DNA of 64,000 bases from Stappia sp. BW2 (GTDB taxonomy: Bacteria > Pseudomonadota > Alphaproteobacteria > Rhizobiales > Stappiaceae). Below are positions 43,722 to 51,970 of this stretch, in pieces (position 1 is the stretch's first letter; each line of letters begins with the position of its first letter). Where the stretch lies: assembly GCF_008107695.1 (NCBI RefSeq), contig NZ_VIRG01000053.1, positions 248,001 to 312,000 on the forward strand. The letters are read 5' to 3'. The position numbers and the translations under genes were made by a program. Below the pieces are notes generated by a model, which was not told the DNA's origin, did no database searches, and saw only the letters and a list, made by a program, of their open reading frames with translations.

Positions 43722-44813
43722 ATGAGCGCCAAAACCCGTTTGAGCCCCGGCGACACCATCGGCATTCTTGGTGGAGGCCAGCTCGGCCGGATGCTGGCGC
43801 AATCAGCTGCCAGCCTCGGTCTGAAGACACATATTTTCTGTCCGGACCCGAACAGTCCCGCCTTCGACGTCAGTGCCGCCTATACGGTTGCCGCCTATGA
43901 GGACATCGCCGCGCTAGACCTCTTCGCTTCCTCCGTCGCCGCGGTGACCTATGAATTCGAGAATGTGCCGGGGGCGACCGCGGCCCATCTGGATGCCAGG
44001 GTTCCGGTGCGCCCAGGCGTTCGCGCGCTGGAAGTATCCCAGGACCGACTGTTCGAAAAAGAATTTCTGTCCGGCACCGGTGTCGCCATTGCCGACTTTG
44101 CCGACATCGCCTCGCAGCAGGATCTAGACGAGGCCGTTGCCCGCTTCGGCGGCAAGGGCGTTCTGAAGACCCGCCGCTTCGGCTATGACGGCAAGGGCCA
44201 GCAGATGATCCGCAAGCCCGAGGATGCCGAAGGCGCCTTTGAAAAACTCGGCTCGGTGCCGATGGTGCTGGAAGCGCTGATCCCGTTCGAATGTGAAGTC
44301 TCGGTGATCGTCGCCCGCGACCTGGACGGAACCATTGCCTGTTATGACGTAGCGCGGAACCACCACGAGAATCACATCCTGAAAACCTCGACCGTTCCGG
44401 CAGGCGTTTCCGGGCAAACGATGGATGCCGCCCGCGAAATGGCCGGGCAGATCGTCGCCGGCCTAGAGTATGTCGGTGTCATGGGCGTTGAAATGTTTCT
44501 GGTCCGCGAGGGCGCTGGCGAAAGGCTGCTGGTCAACGAGATCGCACCGCGTGTGCACAACTCCGGCCACTGGACACAGGACGCCTGCCTGACGTCGCAA
44601 TTCGACCAGCACATCCGCGCCGTGGCCGGCTGGCCTCTGGGCTCCGCCGAGCGGCATTCGGATGCGGTCATGGAAAACCTCATCGGCTTCGACGCCGATA
44701 CCTGGCAGGATGTCCTGATCGAGCCTGCTGCCCGTCTGCATGTTTATGGCAAGGCCGAAACCCGGGAAGGCCGCAAGATGGGCCACGTCAACCGGATTTC
44801 CGGAAAGTCCTGA
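43722..44813 (+). CDS. purK: N5-carboxyaminoimidazole ribonucleotide synthase
   Basis: PurK (363 aa) is an ATP-grasp enzyme that carboxylates AIR with bicarbonate and ATP. The N-terminal IGILGGGQLGRMLAQSA, the ATP-grasp segment KTRRFGYDGKGQ and NEIAPRVHNSGHWT are diagnostic. It forms a two-gene operon with purE and ends at a strong terminator. Confidence 0.96.
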   Translation: MSAKTRLSPGDTIGILGGGQLGRMLAQSAASLGLKTHIFCPDPNSPAFDVSAAYTVAAYEDIAALDLFASSVAAVTYEFENVPGATAAHLDARVPVRPGVRALEVSQDRLFEKEFLSGTGVAIADFADIASQQDLDEAVARFGGKGVLKTRRFGYDGKGQQMIRKPEDAEGAFEKLGSVPMVLEALIPFECEVSVIVARDLDGTIACYDVARNHHENHILKTSTVPAGVSGQTMDAAREMAGQIVAGLEYVGVMGVEMFLVREGAGERLLVNEIAPRVHNSGHWTQDACLTSQFDQHIRAVAGWPLGSAERHSDAVMENLIGFDADTWQDVLIEPAARLHVYGKAETREGRKMGHVNRISGKS

Positions 44814-44836
44814 CCTGGATCAGCCGATAGATGTTT

Positions 44837-44868
44837 GAAAAGCCCCGGCCTTGAGCCGGGGCTTTTTG
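44837..44868 (+). terminator. Terminator of purEK
   Basis: AAAAGCCCCGGC and GCCGGGGCTTTTT arms around CTTGA. The A/T flanks make it usable for both strands, and the MATE gene ends 35 bases to the right. Confidence 0.93.
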
Positions 44869-44902
44869 TTGTGGCGCCGCGCCGCCGCCTAAGCGGCACG
44901 CC

Positions 44903-46300
44903 TCAGCCCGGCACGAGGCCCAGCTTCTCCCGCCGGGCAAAGCGCAGGTTCGCCAGCACCGCAACGGACGCAAGACCGCCAGCCAACCCGCACCAGACGC
45001 CCACTCCGCCCCACTCGGCTACAAACCCCAGTCCAAGCGACAGGCTGATGCCGACGACCCAATAACCGAACAGGGCATAGAACAGCGGGATTGTCGTGTC
45101 CCCCAGGCCGCGCAGATTGTTGACGCCGATAATCTGGCCACCGTCTGCAAGCTGGAACAGCGCCGCCACCATCAGGAACGAAACCCCATAGGTCATGACT
45201 TCCCTGGCTTCCGGATCGCTCAGGTCGAGATACGCGCCCACAAGCTGCTCCGGGATCGTCCAGAACAGGATGGCGAAGAAGCCCATGAACAGCATGGTCA
45301 CGGCCAGCGCCGTCCAGCCGGCGCGGCCAACCCCCTTGTGATCGTCCCGGCCGGAGGCAAGGCTGACGCGGGTCATGGCGGCCACGGACAGCCCGACAGG
45401 CACCATGAACGTGATGGACGCGATCTGCAGCGCAATGCCGTGTCCGGCAAGCGGCAATGTGCCCAGCCAGCCGATCATCACCGATGAGGCGGTGAAAAGA
45501 GATCCTTCGGCAATGATGGTCAGCGCAATCGGTGTGCCCAGCCGGACGATCTGGAAAAAGACCGGCCAGTCCGACCGCCATATCCGGCCAAGTATGTTGT
45601 AGCGCCGCAGTTTGGGATGCAGCATGGCGTAAGCCAGCAGGAACAGGAATGTCGTGGCCGAGCTCAAGACGGACGCAATCCCCGCTCCCACCAGCTCCAG
45701 ACGCGGAAAGCCCCACTCGCCGAAGATCAGCACATAATCCAGAAAAGCGTTTGCAACAGCGCCTGCAATGGTCGCCCAGAGCACGACCTGCGTGCGTTCC
45801 ATAACCGTCAGAAAGCCGCGGACGGCCATGATCAGCAACGCCGGCAGCATCGTCCATTGCAGGAAGGCCATATAGATACCGGCAAGCCTGGCAAGCTCCG
45901 GCTCCTGCCCGAGCAGCAGAAGTATCGGCTCGATAAACAGAAGAACGCCCCAGACAGGGATGCAGAACAGGACCGAAATCCAGAACCCCATGCGTACGGC
46001 ACGGCGCAGGTCACGCGGTTTGCGCTGACCACGGGCACGGGCGGCAAGCGGGATCACAGCCTGCAGCAAGCCCATGCCGAAGAACCAGACCAGCATGTAG
46101 AAATTGAACGCCAGCACGGAGGCAGCAAGTTCCTGCGCGCCAAGCCGTCCGATCATCAGCACGTCGGTGGTGTTGATGGCCATCTGGGCCAACTGGGCGC
46201 CTGCCAACGGCAAACCCAATGTAAGAGTCGGCTGAATGTCGCTCCGCCAAAGGGACTGGCTCTTGTCCGAATCGGGAGCCCTTGACGCGTGCTGCGCCAT
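44903..46300 (-). CDS. MATE-family multidrug/sodium exporter
   Basis: A 465-aa transporter with about twelve membrane helices in two matching halves. The N-terminal half has LPLAGAQLAQMAINTTDVLMIGRLG and LAFNFYMLVWFFGMGL; the second has LPLAGHGIALQIASITFMVPVGLS. This fits the NorM-type branch, exporting cationic drugs using Na+ or H+. The frame opens at a TTG at 46312, which forms part of the GGAGGAA ribosome site, so ATG 46300 is the start. Confidence 0.93.
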   Translation of the reverse strand: MAQHASRAPDSDKSQSLWRSDIQPTLTLGLPLAGAQLAQMAINTTDVLMIGRLGAQELAASVLAFNFYMLVWFFGMGLLQAVIPLAARARGQRKPRDLRRAVRMGFWISVLFCIPVWGVLLFIEPILLLLGQEPELARLAGIYMAFLQWTMLPALLIMAVRGFLTVMERTQVVLWATIAGAVANAFLDYVLIFGEWGFPRLELVGAGIASVLSSATTFLFLLAYAMLHPKLRRYNILGRIWRSDWPVFFQIVRLGTPIALTIIAEGSLFTASSVMIGWLGTLPLAGHGIALQIASITFMVPVGLSVAAMTRVSLASGRDDHKGVGRAGWTALAVTMLFMGFFAILFWTIPEQLVGAYLDLSDPEAREVMTYGVSFLMVAALFQLADGGQIIGVNNLRGLGDTTIPLFYALFGYWVVGISLSLGLGFVAEWGGVGVWCGLAGGLASVAVLANLRFARREKLGLVPG

Positions 46301-46703
46301 AGTTTCCTCCAACTATGAGGGCAAGGTCATGCCTTCTTGTACGAGGCTCGATTGACCAGGGTGAGACATCCACCTCTAGTCGTGATACACTACCGTGTCC
46401 ACACCTGTTCTGAGGGGTGCGGACACTCTCCGGCCTAGCCGCCGGAATCCGATTTTGGCGGGTTTCTTTGCGAAAGCCTGTGGACACGTAGGGTTTGCTC
46501 TGGTATTAACCCCGCCAAAGTGAGCGACGCGTCAGCGGCGATAAGGTCTCTGTACACAAGTGGATGCTTGATTGATCGGTACGCCGATGGGCATACGCAT
46601 GTGTTGTTGAAACCACCGTAAGGTTCGTTGGCGAAGCCTCGCTTCCATCATTGTTCTTCTTGCTGCGGATCCTCTGCAGCGCATCGAAAACGGGAAAAAA
46701 CGC
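46301..46703. other. Long divergent intergenic region and leader of rpsU
   Basis: 403 bases with no convincing protein. It holds the MATE promoter on one strand and the rpsU promoter and leader on the other. The left half contains the alternative-pairing repeats described at 46395-46487. Confidence 0.55.
46395..46487. promoter_or_regulatory. Alternative-pairing repeat set upstream of rpsU
   Basis: GTGTCCAC (46395-46402) can pair either with GGACAC (46421-46426), with extra CACC/GGTG pairs, or exactly with GTGGACAC (46480-46487). Between them CCGCC/GGCGG followed by GTTTCTTTG could form a terminator-like stem on the plus strand. Such mutually exclusive stems are what attenuators use; a pair of protein-binding sites is the other option. 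Confidence 0.4.
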
Positions 46704-46931
46704 GTGCAGGTTCTGGTTCGCGACAATAATGTCGATCAAGCGCTTAAGGCGCTCAAGAAAAAGATGCAGCGCGAAGGCATCTTCCGTGAAATGAAACTTC
46801 GCGGTCATTTTGAAAAACCGTCTGAAAAGAAGGCGCGTGAAAAGGCTGAAGCAATTCGCCGTGCACGCAAGCTGGCTCGCAAGCGGGCACAGCGTGAAGG
46901 CCTGCTTCCGGGCAAGTCCGCTCGCCGCTAA
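46704..46931 (+). CDS. rpsU: 30S ribosomal protein S21
   Basis: S21 (75 aa) helps start translation on the small subunit. The sequence [20 protein letters not shown] is characteristic, and the tail is Arg/Lys-rich ([13 protein letters not shown]). The start is GTG at 46704, fixed by the conserved first residues; the ribosome site before it (GGGAAAA) is weak. The long leader may carry regulation. Confidence 0.96.
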   Translation: MQVLVRDNNVDQALKALKKKMQREGIFREMKLRGHFEKPSEKKAREKAEAIRRARKLARKRAQREGLLPGKSARR

Positions 46932-46988
46932 GTTCGGCTTGAGCGTTTCTGGCGGGTTTGGCCGCCAATCTTCTCAAAATTGCCCTAA

Positions 46989-47015
46989 GGCCGACCGACG
47001 TTCCGGTCGGCTTTT
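46989..47015 (+). terminator. Hairpin after rpsU, probable terminator
   Basis: CCGACCG and CGGTCGG arms around ACGTTC, followed by CTTTT. It lies about 57 bases past the rpsU stop. The T run is short. Confidence 0.65.
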
Positions 47016-47098
47016 GGCGTTTGCGGAGAATGCATCAGGCTCCTCCCAAAGAGTTCCGTGCAGCCATACTCACGCCCTATTGGAGGCAGATGAACGGC

Positions 47099-47953
47099 AT
47101 GTCTAATCGTATGACCCTTAGAGATCGTCTGTGCCGCATGCGCAAATTCCTGCCTCATGCAACGTTGATCGGACTGGCCTCCATGCTGGCGGCCTGTAAC
47201 ACGTCGGGTGTCTACAACGACGTGCCGACCAATGCCTCCGCCGGCTCTTCGACCAACATCGCCTCACTGTCAGCGGTGATCGATGCCAATCCGAACGATG
47301 CCAGTGCCTACAGCACCCGCGGCATCGCCTACGGCCAGGCCGGCAAACTGGACAGGGCCGTCGAGGATTTCAACAAGGCATTGCAACTGAACCCGCAGTC
47401 CTATCAGACCTATGCAAACCGCGGTCTCGTCTATCGCCGCATGGGCCAGGACCAGCAGGCGATTGCCGATTACACCAGCGCCATCAACATCAAGCCGGAC
47501 TATGACGTGGCTTATGTCGGACGTGGCAACATCTATCGTCAGCAGGGCAACTACAACGCCGCCCTCGCCGACTTCAATTCCGTCATCACCCGTGACAGCA
47601 GCGATGCCCGCGCATTCTACAATCGCGGCCTGATCTACCAGGCCCAGAACCAGAATCAGCGCGCGATCGAGGACTTTGCGACCGCCATCGGCCTCAACCC
47701 GAAGGCCAGCGCGCCCTATATCGCCCGCGGTATCTCCTACATCGCTGTGAACGACCCGAAAGCCGCCTTCTCGGACCTGTCGATGGCCGTCAATCTCGAC
47801 CGGGATTCCGCCATTGCCTGGGCAAACCGGGGCCTCGCCCAGGAAATGCTCGACCAGCCGAAAGACGCCCGCCGGAGCTTCACCCGCGCGATCACGCTGG
47901 ACAATTCCAACAAGATCGCCCGTGAAGGTCTTCGCCGCGTCGGCAACGGCTGA
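47099..47953 (+). CDS. TPR-repeat outer-membrane lipoprotein
   Basis: A 284-aa exported lipoprotein with a lipobox MLAAC (the cysteine is about 30 residues in) after the signal helix TLIGLASMLAAC. It then carries about six tetratricopeptide repeats, for example AYSTRGIAYGQAGKLDRAVED and AFYNRGLIYQAQNQNQRAIED. NlpI-like in layout. GGAGG lies three bases before ATG 47090 and twelve before ATG 47099; both are plausible starts. Likely a scaffold for envelope proteins. Confidence 0.85.
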   Translation: MSNRMTLRDRLCRMRKFLPHATLIGLASMLAACNTSGVYNDVPTNASAGSSTNIASLSAVIDANPNDASAYSTRGIAYGQAGKLDRAVEDFNKALQLNPQSYQTYANRGLVYRRMGQDQQAIADYTSAINIKPDYDVAYVGRGNIYRQQGNYNAALADFNSVITRDSSDARAFYNRGLIYQAQNQNQRAIEDFATAIGLNPKASAPYIARGISYIAVNDPKAAFSDLSMAVNLDRDSAIAWANRGLAQEMLDQPKDARRSFTRAITLDNSNKIAREGLRRVGNG

Positions 47954-48162
47954 TCCGGGCCAGGTACGCCCGAGACTTACACCCGGCTGACGCTCGCAGC
48001 TTGATGCGAGCGCATGGTGCGGCAGCACGCACTTCAACGTAAGCGCTTGTTCGTTTCGGTGCTTTCGAGCCGATTCGTTGCTAATCCTCCGTTCCCGACG
48101 AAGAAAAGCCAGCTTCGGCCAATGATTTCCAGTCCCCTTCCGGGACCCTTGGCGAGAAACGC

Positions 48163-48834
48163 TTAGAACGGCACGTCGGAACGGAAACAGACCCGGTCAC
48201 CATTCGCCGGATGATGCAGTTCCAGAGTTTCTGCATGAAGGGCGAGCCTCGCGGAAGCAGCCAGCGCTGCGCCTTCGGCATAGAACCTGTCCCCGGCAAT
48301 CGGATGGCCTAGAGCCAGCATGTGGACACGCAACTGATGCGAACGTCCGGTATGCGGGAACAGACGGACCCGTGTCGTCGTCTCATTCCGTTCCAGCACC
48401 TGCCACCGCGTCAGCGCGGGCTTGCCGAGTTCCAGACTGACCATCTGCTTGGGCCGGTTCGGCCAGTCACAGATCAGCGGTAAATCGATCTCGCCCTCAT
48501 TCTCGATCGGGCTTCCCCAGATATCGGCAATGTAGGTTTTGAGCGTCTTGCGCCGTTCGAACTGAAGCCCCAGATGCCGATGCGCCGCCGGGTTTCTCGC
48601 CAGAACCATGACACCTGAGGTATCCATGTCGAGCCTGTGCACGATCCGCGCATCCGCGTAGCGTTCCTGCGCGCGGCTTTCGATGCAGTCACTATGCTCG
48701 GCCGCCTTGCCGGGCACGCTCAAAAGACCGCTCGGCTTGTCGAGTACGAGAAGATCGTCATCTGCGTGCAGCACCGTCAGAAACGGCTCCAGCGGTGGGG
48801 CATAGACAAAGGAGGCTGGCGCGGCTTGGTTCAT
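48163..48834 (-). CDS. RluA-family pseudouridine synthase
   Basis: A 223-aa enzyme with the RluA signature RIVHRLDMDTSGVMVLAR, including the catalytic aspartate, and LFPHTGRSHQLRVHML later. It lacks an N-terminal S4 domain, like RluA itself, which modifies 23S rRNA position 746 and some tRNAs. ATG 48834 is preceded by a weak site, and the frame opens 51 bases earlier. The RNA target is not certain. Confidence 0.9.
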   Translation of the reverse strand: MNQAAPASFVYAPPLEPFLTVLHADDDLLVLDKPSGLLSVPGKAAEHSDCIESRAQERYADARIVHRLDMDTSGVMVLARNPAAHRHLGLQFERRKTLKTYIADIWGSPIENEGEIDLPLICDWPNRPKQMVSLELGKPALTRWQVLERNETTTRVRLFPHTGRSHQLRVHMLALGHPIAGDRFYAEGAALAASARLALHAETLELHHPANGDRVCFRSDVPF

Positions 48835-48936
48835 CGCACTTGAGGTCCAATGACAAAAGGCGCGGATCTGACCGCGCCTTTCCAAAAACAGTTGTGTTCG
48901 ACAGTGCTTTGCGAACCATTCAGGTCCGGCAATAGC

Positions 48937-49218
48937 TCAGACGGTCAGGATCGCCAGAATGCCGCTCAGAACGAACACGCCTGCAGGCGGGATCCAGCCG
49001 GAGGAGCCCAGCGCCATGCCGACAGCGGTGGCAACAAGGGTTGCAATCAGCATCAACCAGCCGAACACAGCAGCAGCGGTGCCGCCGAACGCGAACATGA
49101 TGAGGCAGACAACAATGGTCAGGACTGCGATCGTGCCGATCTTGGAGAAGTTGATGAACCCCTCGTAAGTCTGCTCGTGAGCGTCATAGTCCATTGCAGG
49201 CGCAGTATCGTCAGACAT
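48937..49218 (-). CDS. aa3-type cytochrome c oxidase subunit IV
   Basis: A 93-aa small subunit of the alphaproteobacterial aa3 oxidase. The family start DYDAHEQTYEGFINFSKIGTIA is followed by a membrane helix; two further hydrophobic stretches (about 48-65 and 75-92) make it longer than the about 50-residue Paracoccus form. The other oxidase genes are not in the window. The protein aids complex structure but has no cofactor. Confidence 0.88.
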   Translation of the reverse strand: MSDDTAPAMDYDAHEQTYEGFINFSKIGTIAVLTIVVCLIMFAFGGTAAAVFGWLMLIATLVATAVGMALGSSGWIPPAGVFVLSGILAILTV

Positions 49219-49373
49219 GAAGTCCCCCAGGAAAATTCTATAGTCGGCAGTCTACATACAATAAAGCTTCCCGGTTCGGCAATGATGGGAAGTGCACAAT
49301 TCGTCACACAGGTCGCGACTTTTTGACAAGCTTGCTACCGGTGCCCCTGCCGGCAGGACAAACGGGCGGACAA

Positions 49374-50753
49374 TCATGCGGCGTGCGAGGCCCCCGCAAG
49401 GCCCGCAGCAGTCAGCACATCGTCCTGCCGCTTGCGCACGGTTGCCGCATCAAAGCCGTCGATCTGTTCGTTGAAGAGCTGGAAGAAATTGAGTTCCGCC
49501 CGCAGATGGAGGAAGACACCCCCAAGTCCGATCGCGGCCCTGTCCATGAAGACGAATTCCTGCGGCACCGTGAGCGGGCCCAGTTGCTTCAAGGCGGAAT
49601 GCACACGGAACGCCTCCTTGCGTCCGTATTCGGCCGCCGAAACGCCATCAGCAATTGACCGGACACGGTCACTGAGCAGCGGCCCATAGATAAACCTCGC
49701 CCAGATATTCAGAACCTCGATGACTTCCTTCTTCAGATCCTTGAACCCCCAGCGCTCATAGGCCGCCACAACCCTGTCGTTGTCCTCTTCCAAGAGGCCC
49801 CGATAGAGTTCGACAACACCCTCGACGAAGGCTTCGGGGAAAATCCTGATACAGCCGTAATCGAGCAGATTGATTCCCGCCGGAACGCCCTCCTGCTCGA
49901 AAACGGTGTAATTGCCCAGGTGTGGATCACCGTGAATAACGCCGAAATGGCTGAACGGGTGCCACCAGGCGTGGAACATGGTTCTGGCAAGCAGATTGCG
50001 CTCTTCCTGGCTATGGTCCTTGTAGTCGAGCAGGGGTTTCCCGGTGAGCCACCCCATGGTCAGCAGCCGTTTTGTCGACAGATCCTTGACCACTTCAGGC
50101 ACGCGGATGCGGTCGAAATCTCCCAGAATTCCCTGGTAGACAGCGATATTCGCCGCTTCCCTGGCATAGTCGAGTTCCTCACGGACCCGGGCGCTGATTT
50201 CCTTGGTGATTTCCCGTGTATCGATGGCCGGGCTCATGCGCCGGTGCAGTGAAAACAGCATCTGCAACTGGCTGAGGTCTGCCTCGACCGCCGAGGCCAT
50301 GTCCGGATACTGCAGCTTGCAGGCCAGAACCCTACCGTCGTGACCGGTGGCCCGGTGCACCTGTCCAAGGGAAGCCGCCGCCGACGGTTCCTTGCCAAAT
50401 TCGGCAAACCGGTCCTGCCAGTTCGCGCCAAGTTCGGCACGCATCCGGCGTTTGACGAAGGCCCAGCCCATCGGCGGCGCGCTTGCCTGCAACTTGGCAA
50501 GCTCGGTGGTGTATTCCGGCGGCAAGGCATCGGGAATTGTCGACAGAAGCTGCGCCACTTTCATCAACGGCCCCTTCAGCCCTCCAAGGGCCGCCGCAAG
50601 TTCAGACGCATTCTTGGCATTGTCGAGTTCCATGCCGAACAACCGGGCACCGGCCACCTTGGCGGCAATCCCGCCCATGTTTGTGCCCACTTTGGCATAG
50701 CGCCCCATCCGGGCGCTGAGGCGATTGCTTTCGCGGTCTTTGCTTTCGGCCAT
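49374..50753 (-). CDS. ABC1/AarF/UbiB-family atypical kinase
   Basis: A 459-aa protein kinase-like protein. The KxGQ-type motif reads KGPLMKVAQLLS, the A-rich loop replacing the P-loop is AAASLGQVH, the lysine lies in LACKLQYPD, the catalytic region is FGVIHGDPHLGNY, and the metal DYG follows. The glutamine of KxGQ is kept, though the glycine is A here. UbiB relatives support ubiquinone synthesis; this one is a shorter cytosolic form without the C-terminal membrane helices. It is followed by a 155-base gap before the oxidase subunit gene. Confidence 0.86.
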   Translation of the reverse strand: MAESKDRESNRLSARMGRYAKVGTNMGGIAAKVAGARLFGMELDNAKNASELAAALGGLKGPLMKVAQLLSTIPDALPPEYTTELAKLQASAPPMGWAFVKRRMRAELGANWQDRFAEFGKEPSAAASLGQVHRATGHDGRVLACKLQYPDMASAVEADLSQLQMLFSLHRRMSPAIDTREITKEISARVREELDYAREAANIAVYQGILGDFDRIRVPEVVKDLSTKRLLTMGWLTGKPLLDYKDHSQEERNLLARTMFHAWWHPFSHFGVIHGDPHLGNYTVFEQEGVPAGINLLDYGCIRIFPEAFVEGVVELYRGLLEEDNDRVVAAYERWGFKDLKKEVIEVLNIWARFIYGPLLSDRVRSIADGVSAAEYGRKEAFRVHSALKQLGPLTVPQEFVFMDRAAIGLGGVFLHLRAELNFFQLFNEQIDGFDAATVRKRQDDVLTAAGLAGASHAA

Positions 50754-51056
50754 GCGGTGGCGAACTCCTTTGTGACATCGGGCGCTCCATGAAACGCCCG
50801 ACGCGCCAAATCGTTGGGAGGCAGTCTCCAGAAACTAAATATGACCTACCGCAGCAATATCCAGTTCCGCCAGCCGCTATTCCGACGCAGGCCGTTCTCC
50901 AGCCCCCAACGCCGGGTTATCTTCGGAGATAGCCGCTCTGTTCGATAACCGCCAGCAAACCGGAAGAGGAGCCGGCTTCCTCCGAAGGCAGCGAACGTCA
51001 GGTGAGAGCCAGTCTGCGGCCGAATGCCTCGGCAATTGCGGGGACCAGAATAACCG
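50754..51056. other. Intergenic region before the ABC1 kinase
   Basis: 303 bases with no recognisable gene. A 7-bp inverted pair, GGTTATC (50915-50921) and GATAACC (50944-50950), is the only structure noted. The region separates two leftward genes and probably contains the kinase promoter. Confidence 0.4.
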
Positions 51057-51959
51057 CTAGCTCTGGCTGATTTTTTCAAGCGCCCGGGTCAGATCGTCCC
51101 GCGTTGCCACAAGCCCCTTGTAGGCAAGCTGGTCCGCATCAAGGGCAAGAAGCTGTGTCCGCAAACCATCTGCCAGATCCGCGCGTCCTTCCTGCGCTTC
51201 CAGTGCCGCCAGAGGGTCATGATGGATCTTGATCGTGAACAGGATATCGCCGGAGCCCGGCAAGCGTCGCAGGGTCTGCCGTTCGACCCGGAGGAAAAGC
51301 TGTCCCAGCGCACCGTCATCAATCTTGACGCGGATCTGTTTGGGCAACGGGTGGTGAAGATCGCCGTCCGGATAGATCGACCAGTTGAAGCGCTCCAGAA
51401 ACTGTCCGGCTTTCAGATTGTCGAATATCCGGGCCACCATCGTACCCATGCGGCTTCCGTTGAAGCCGGGGACATTGTCGTGAATACCCGTCATGGACTG
51501 CCCGAATTTCTCCGCCAGAGACCAGGACGAGGGAAAACACAGCGCGGCGGCCGCGAGCCTGTAGCCATCCGGACCGGGCCGCATCAAAACGAGATCTTCC
51601 TGCACGAGACGCGCCGCGGTCATCAGCGGATGTGAGCCGGCAAGCAGTACCCGCTCGCCGGTGGCAACAATCTCGACCGCGTCGCCCGCCACCCTGTGGG
51701 TCTCTTGATGAAACCTTGCAAGGTTCTCCGTAACGAGGTCCAACACCTCCTGCTGCGCGGAAGCAGTATCGTCCTCTGCCCGAAACACCGTTTCAAGGTG
51801 GTCCGAAAACAACCGGTTCTTCTCGGCCAGGTGTTTCGCCAGAAAGGGATCGGGCTCAAGCCAGGCCTCCTCACCAATCGGCTTCAGGCCGACGGTGAAG
51901 GGCTGGCTGGTGCCGTCATAGGGCGTGTGATGGAAGGGGGGCGACGGTTGCCGTGTCAT
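51057..51959 (-). CDS. DUF3445, heme-dependent oxidative N-demethylase-like protein
   Basis: A 300-aa protein of the DUF3445 family. Conserved segments include LLAGSHPLMTAARLVQEDLVLM, AALCFPSSWSLAEKFGQSM, IHDNVPGF and FNWSIYPDGDLHHP. Family members bind heme and oxidatively demethylate methylamine or related compounds; the Cys/His heme ligand is not obvious from the sequence alone. ATG 51959 lies eleven bases past the pepF stop, so the two form an operon. The long frame upstream overlaps pepF and is rejected. Confidence 0.83.
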   Translation of the reverse strand: MTRQPSPPFHHTPYDGTSQPFTVGLKPIGEEAWLEPDPFLAKHLAEKNRLFSDHLETVFRAEDDTASAQQEVLDLVTENLARFHQETHRVAGDAVEIVATGERVLLAGSHPLMTAARLVQEDLVLMRPGPDGYRLAAAALCFPSSWSLAEKFGQSMTGIHDNVPGFNGSRMGTMVARIFDNLKAGQFLERFNWSIYPDGDLHHPLPKQIRVKIDDGALGQLFLRVERQTLRRLPGSGDILFTIKIHHDPLAALEAQEGRADLADGLRTQLLALDADQLAYKGLVATRDDLTRALEKISQS

Positions 51960-51970
51960 TGAATACCGCG

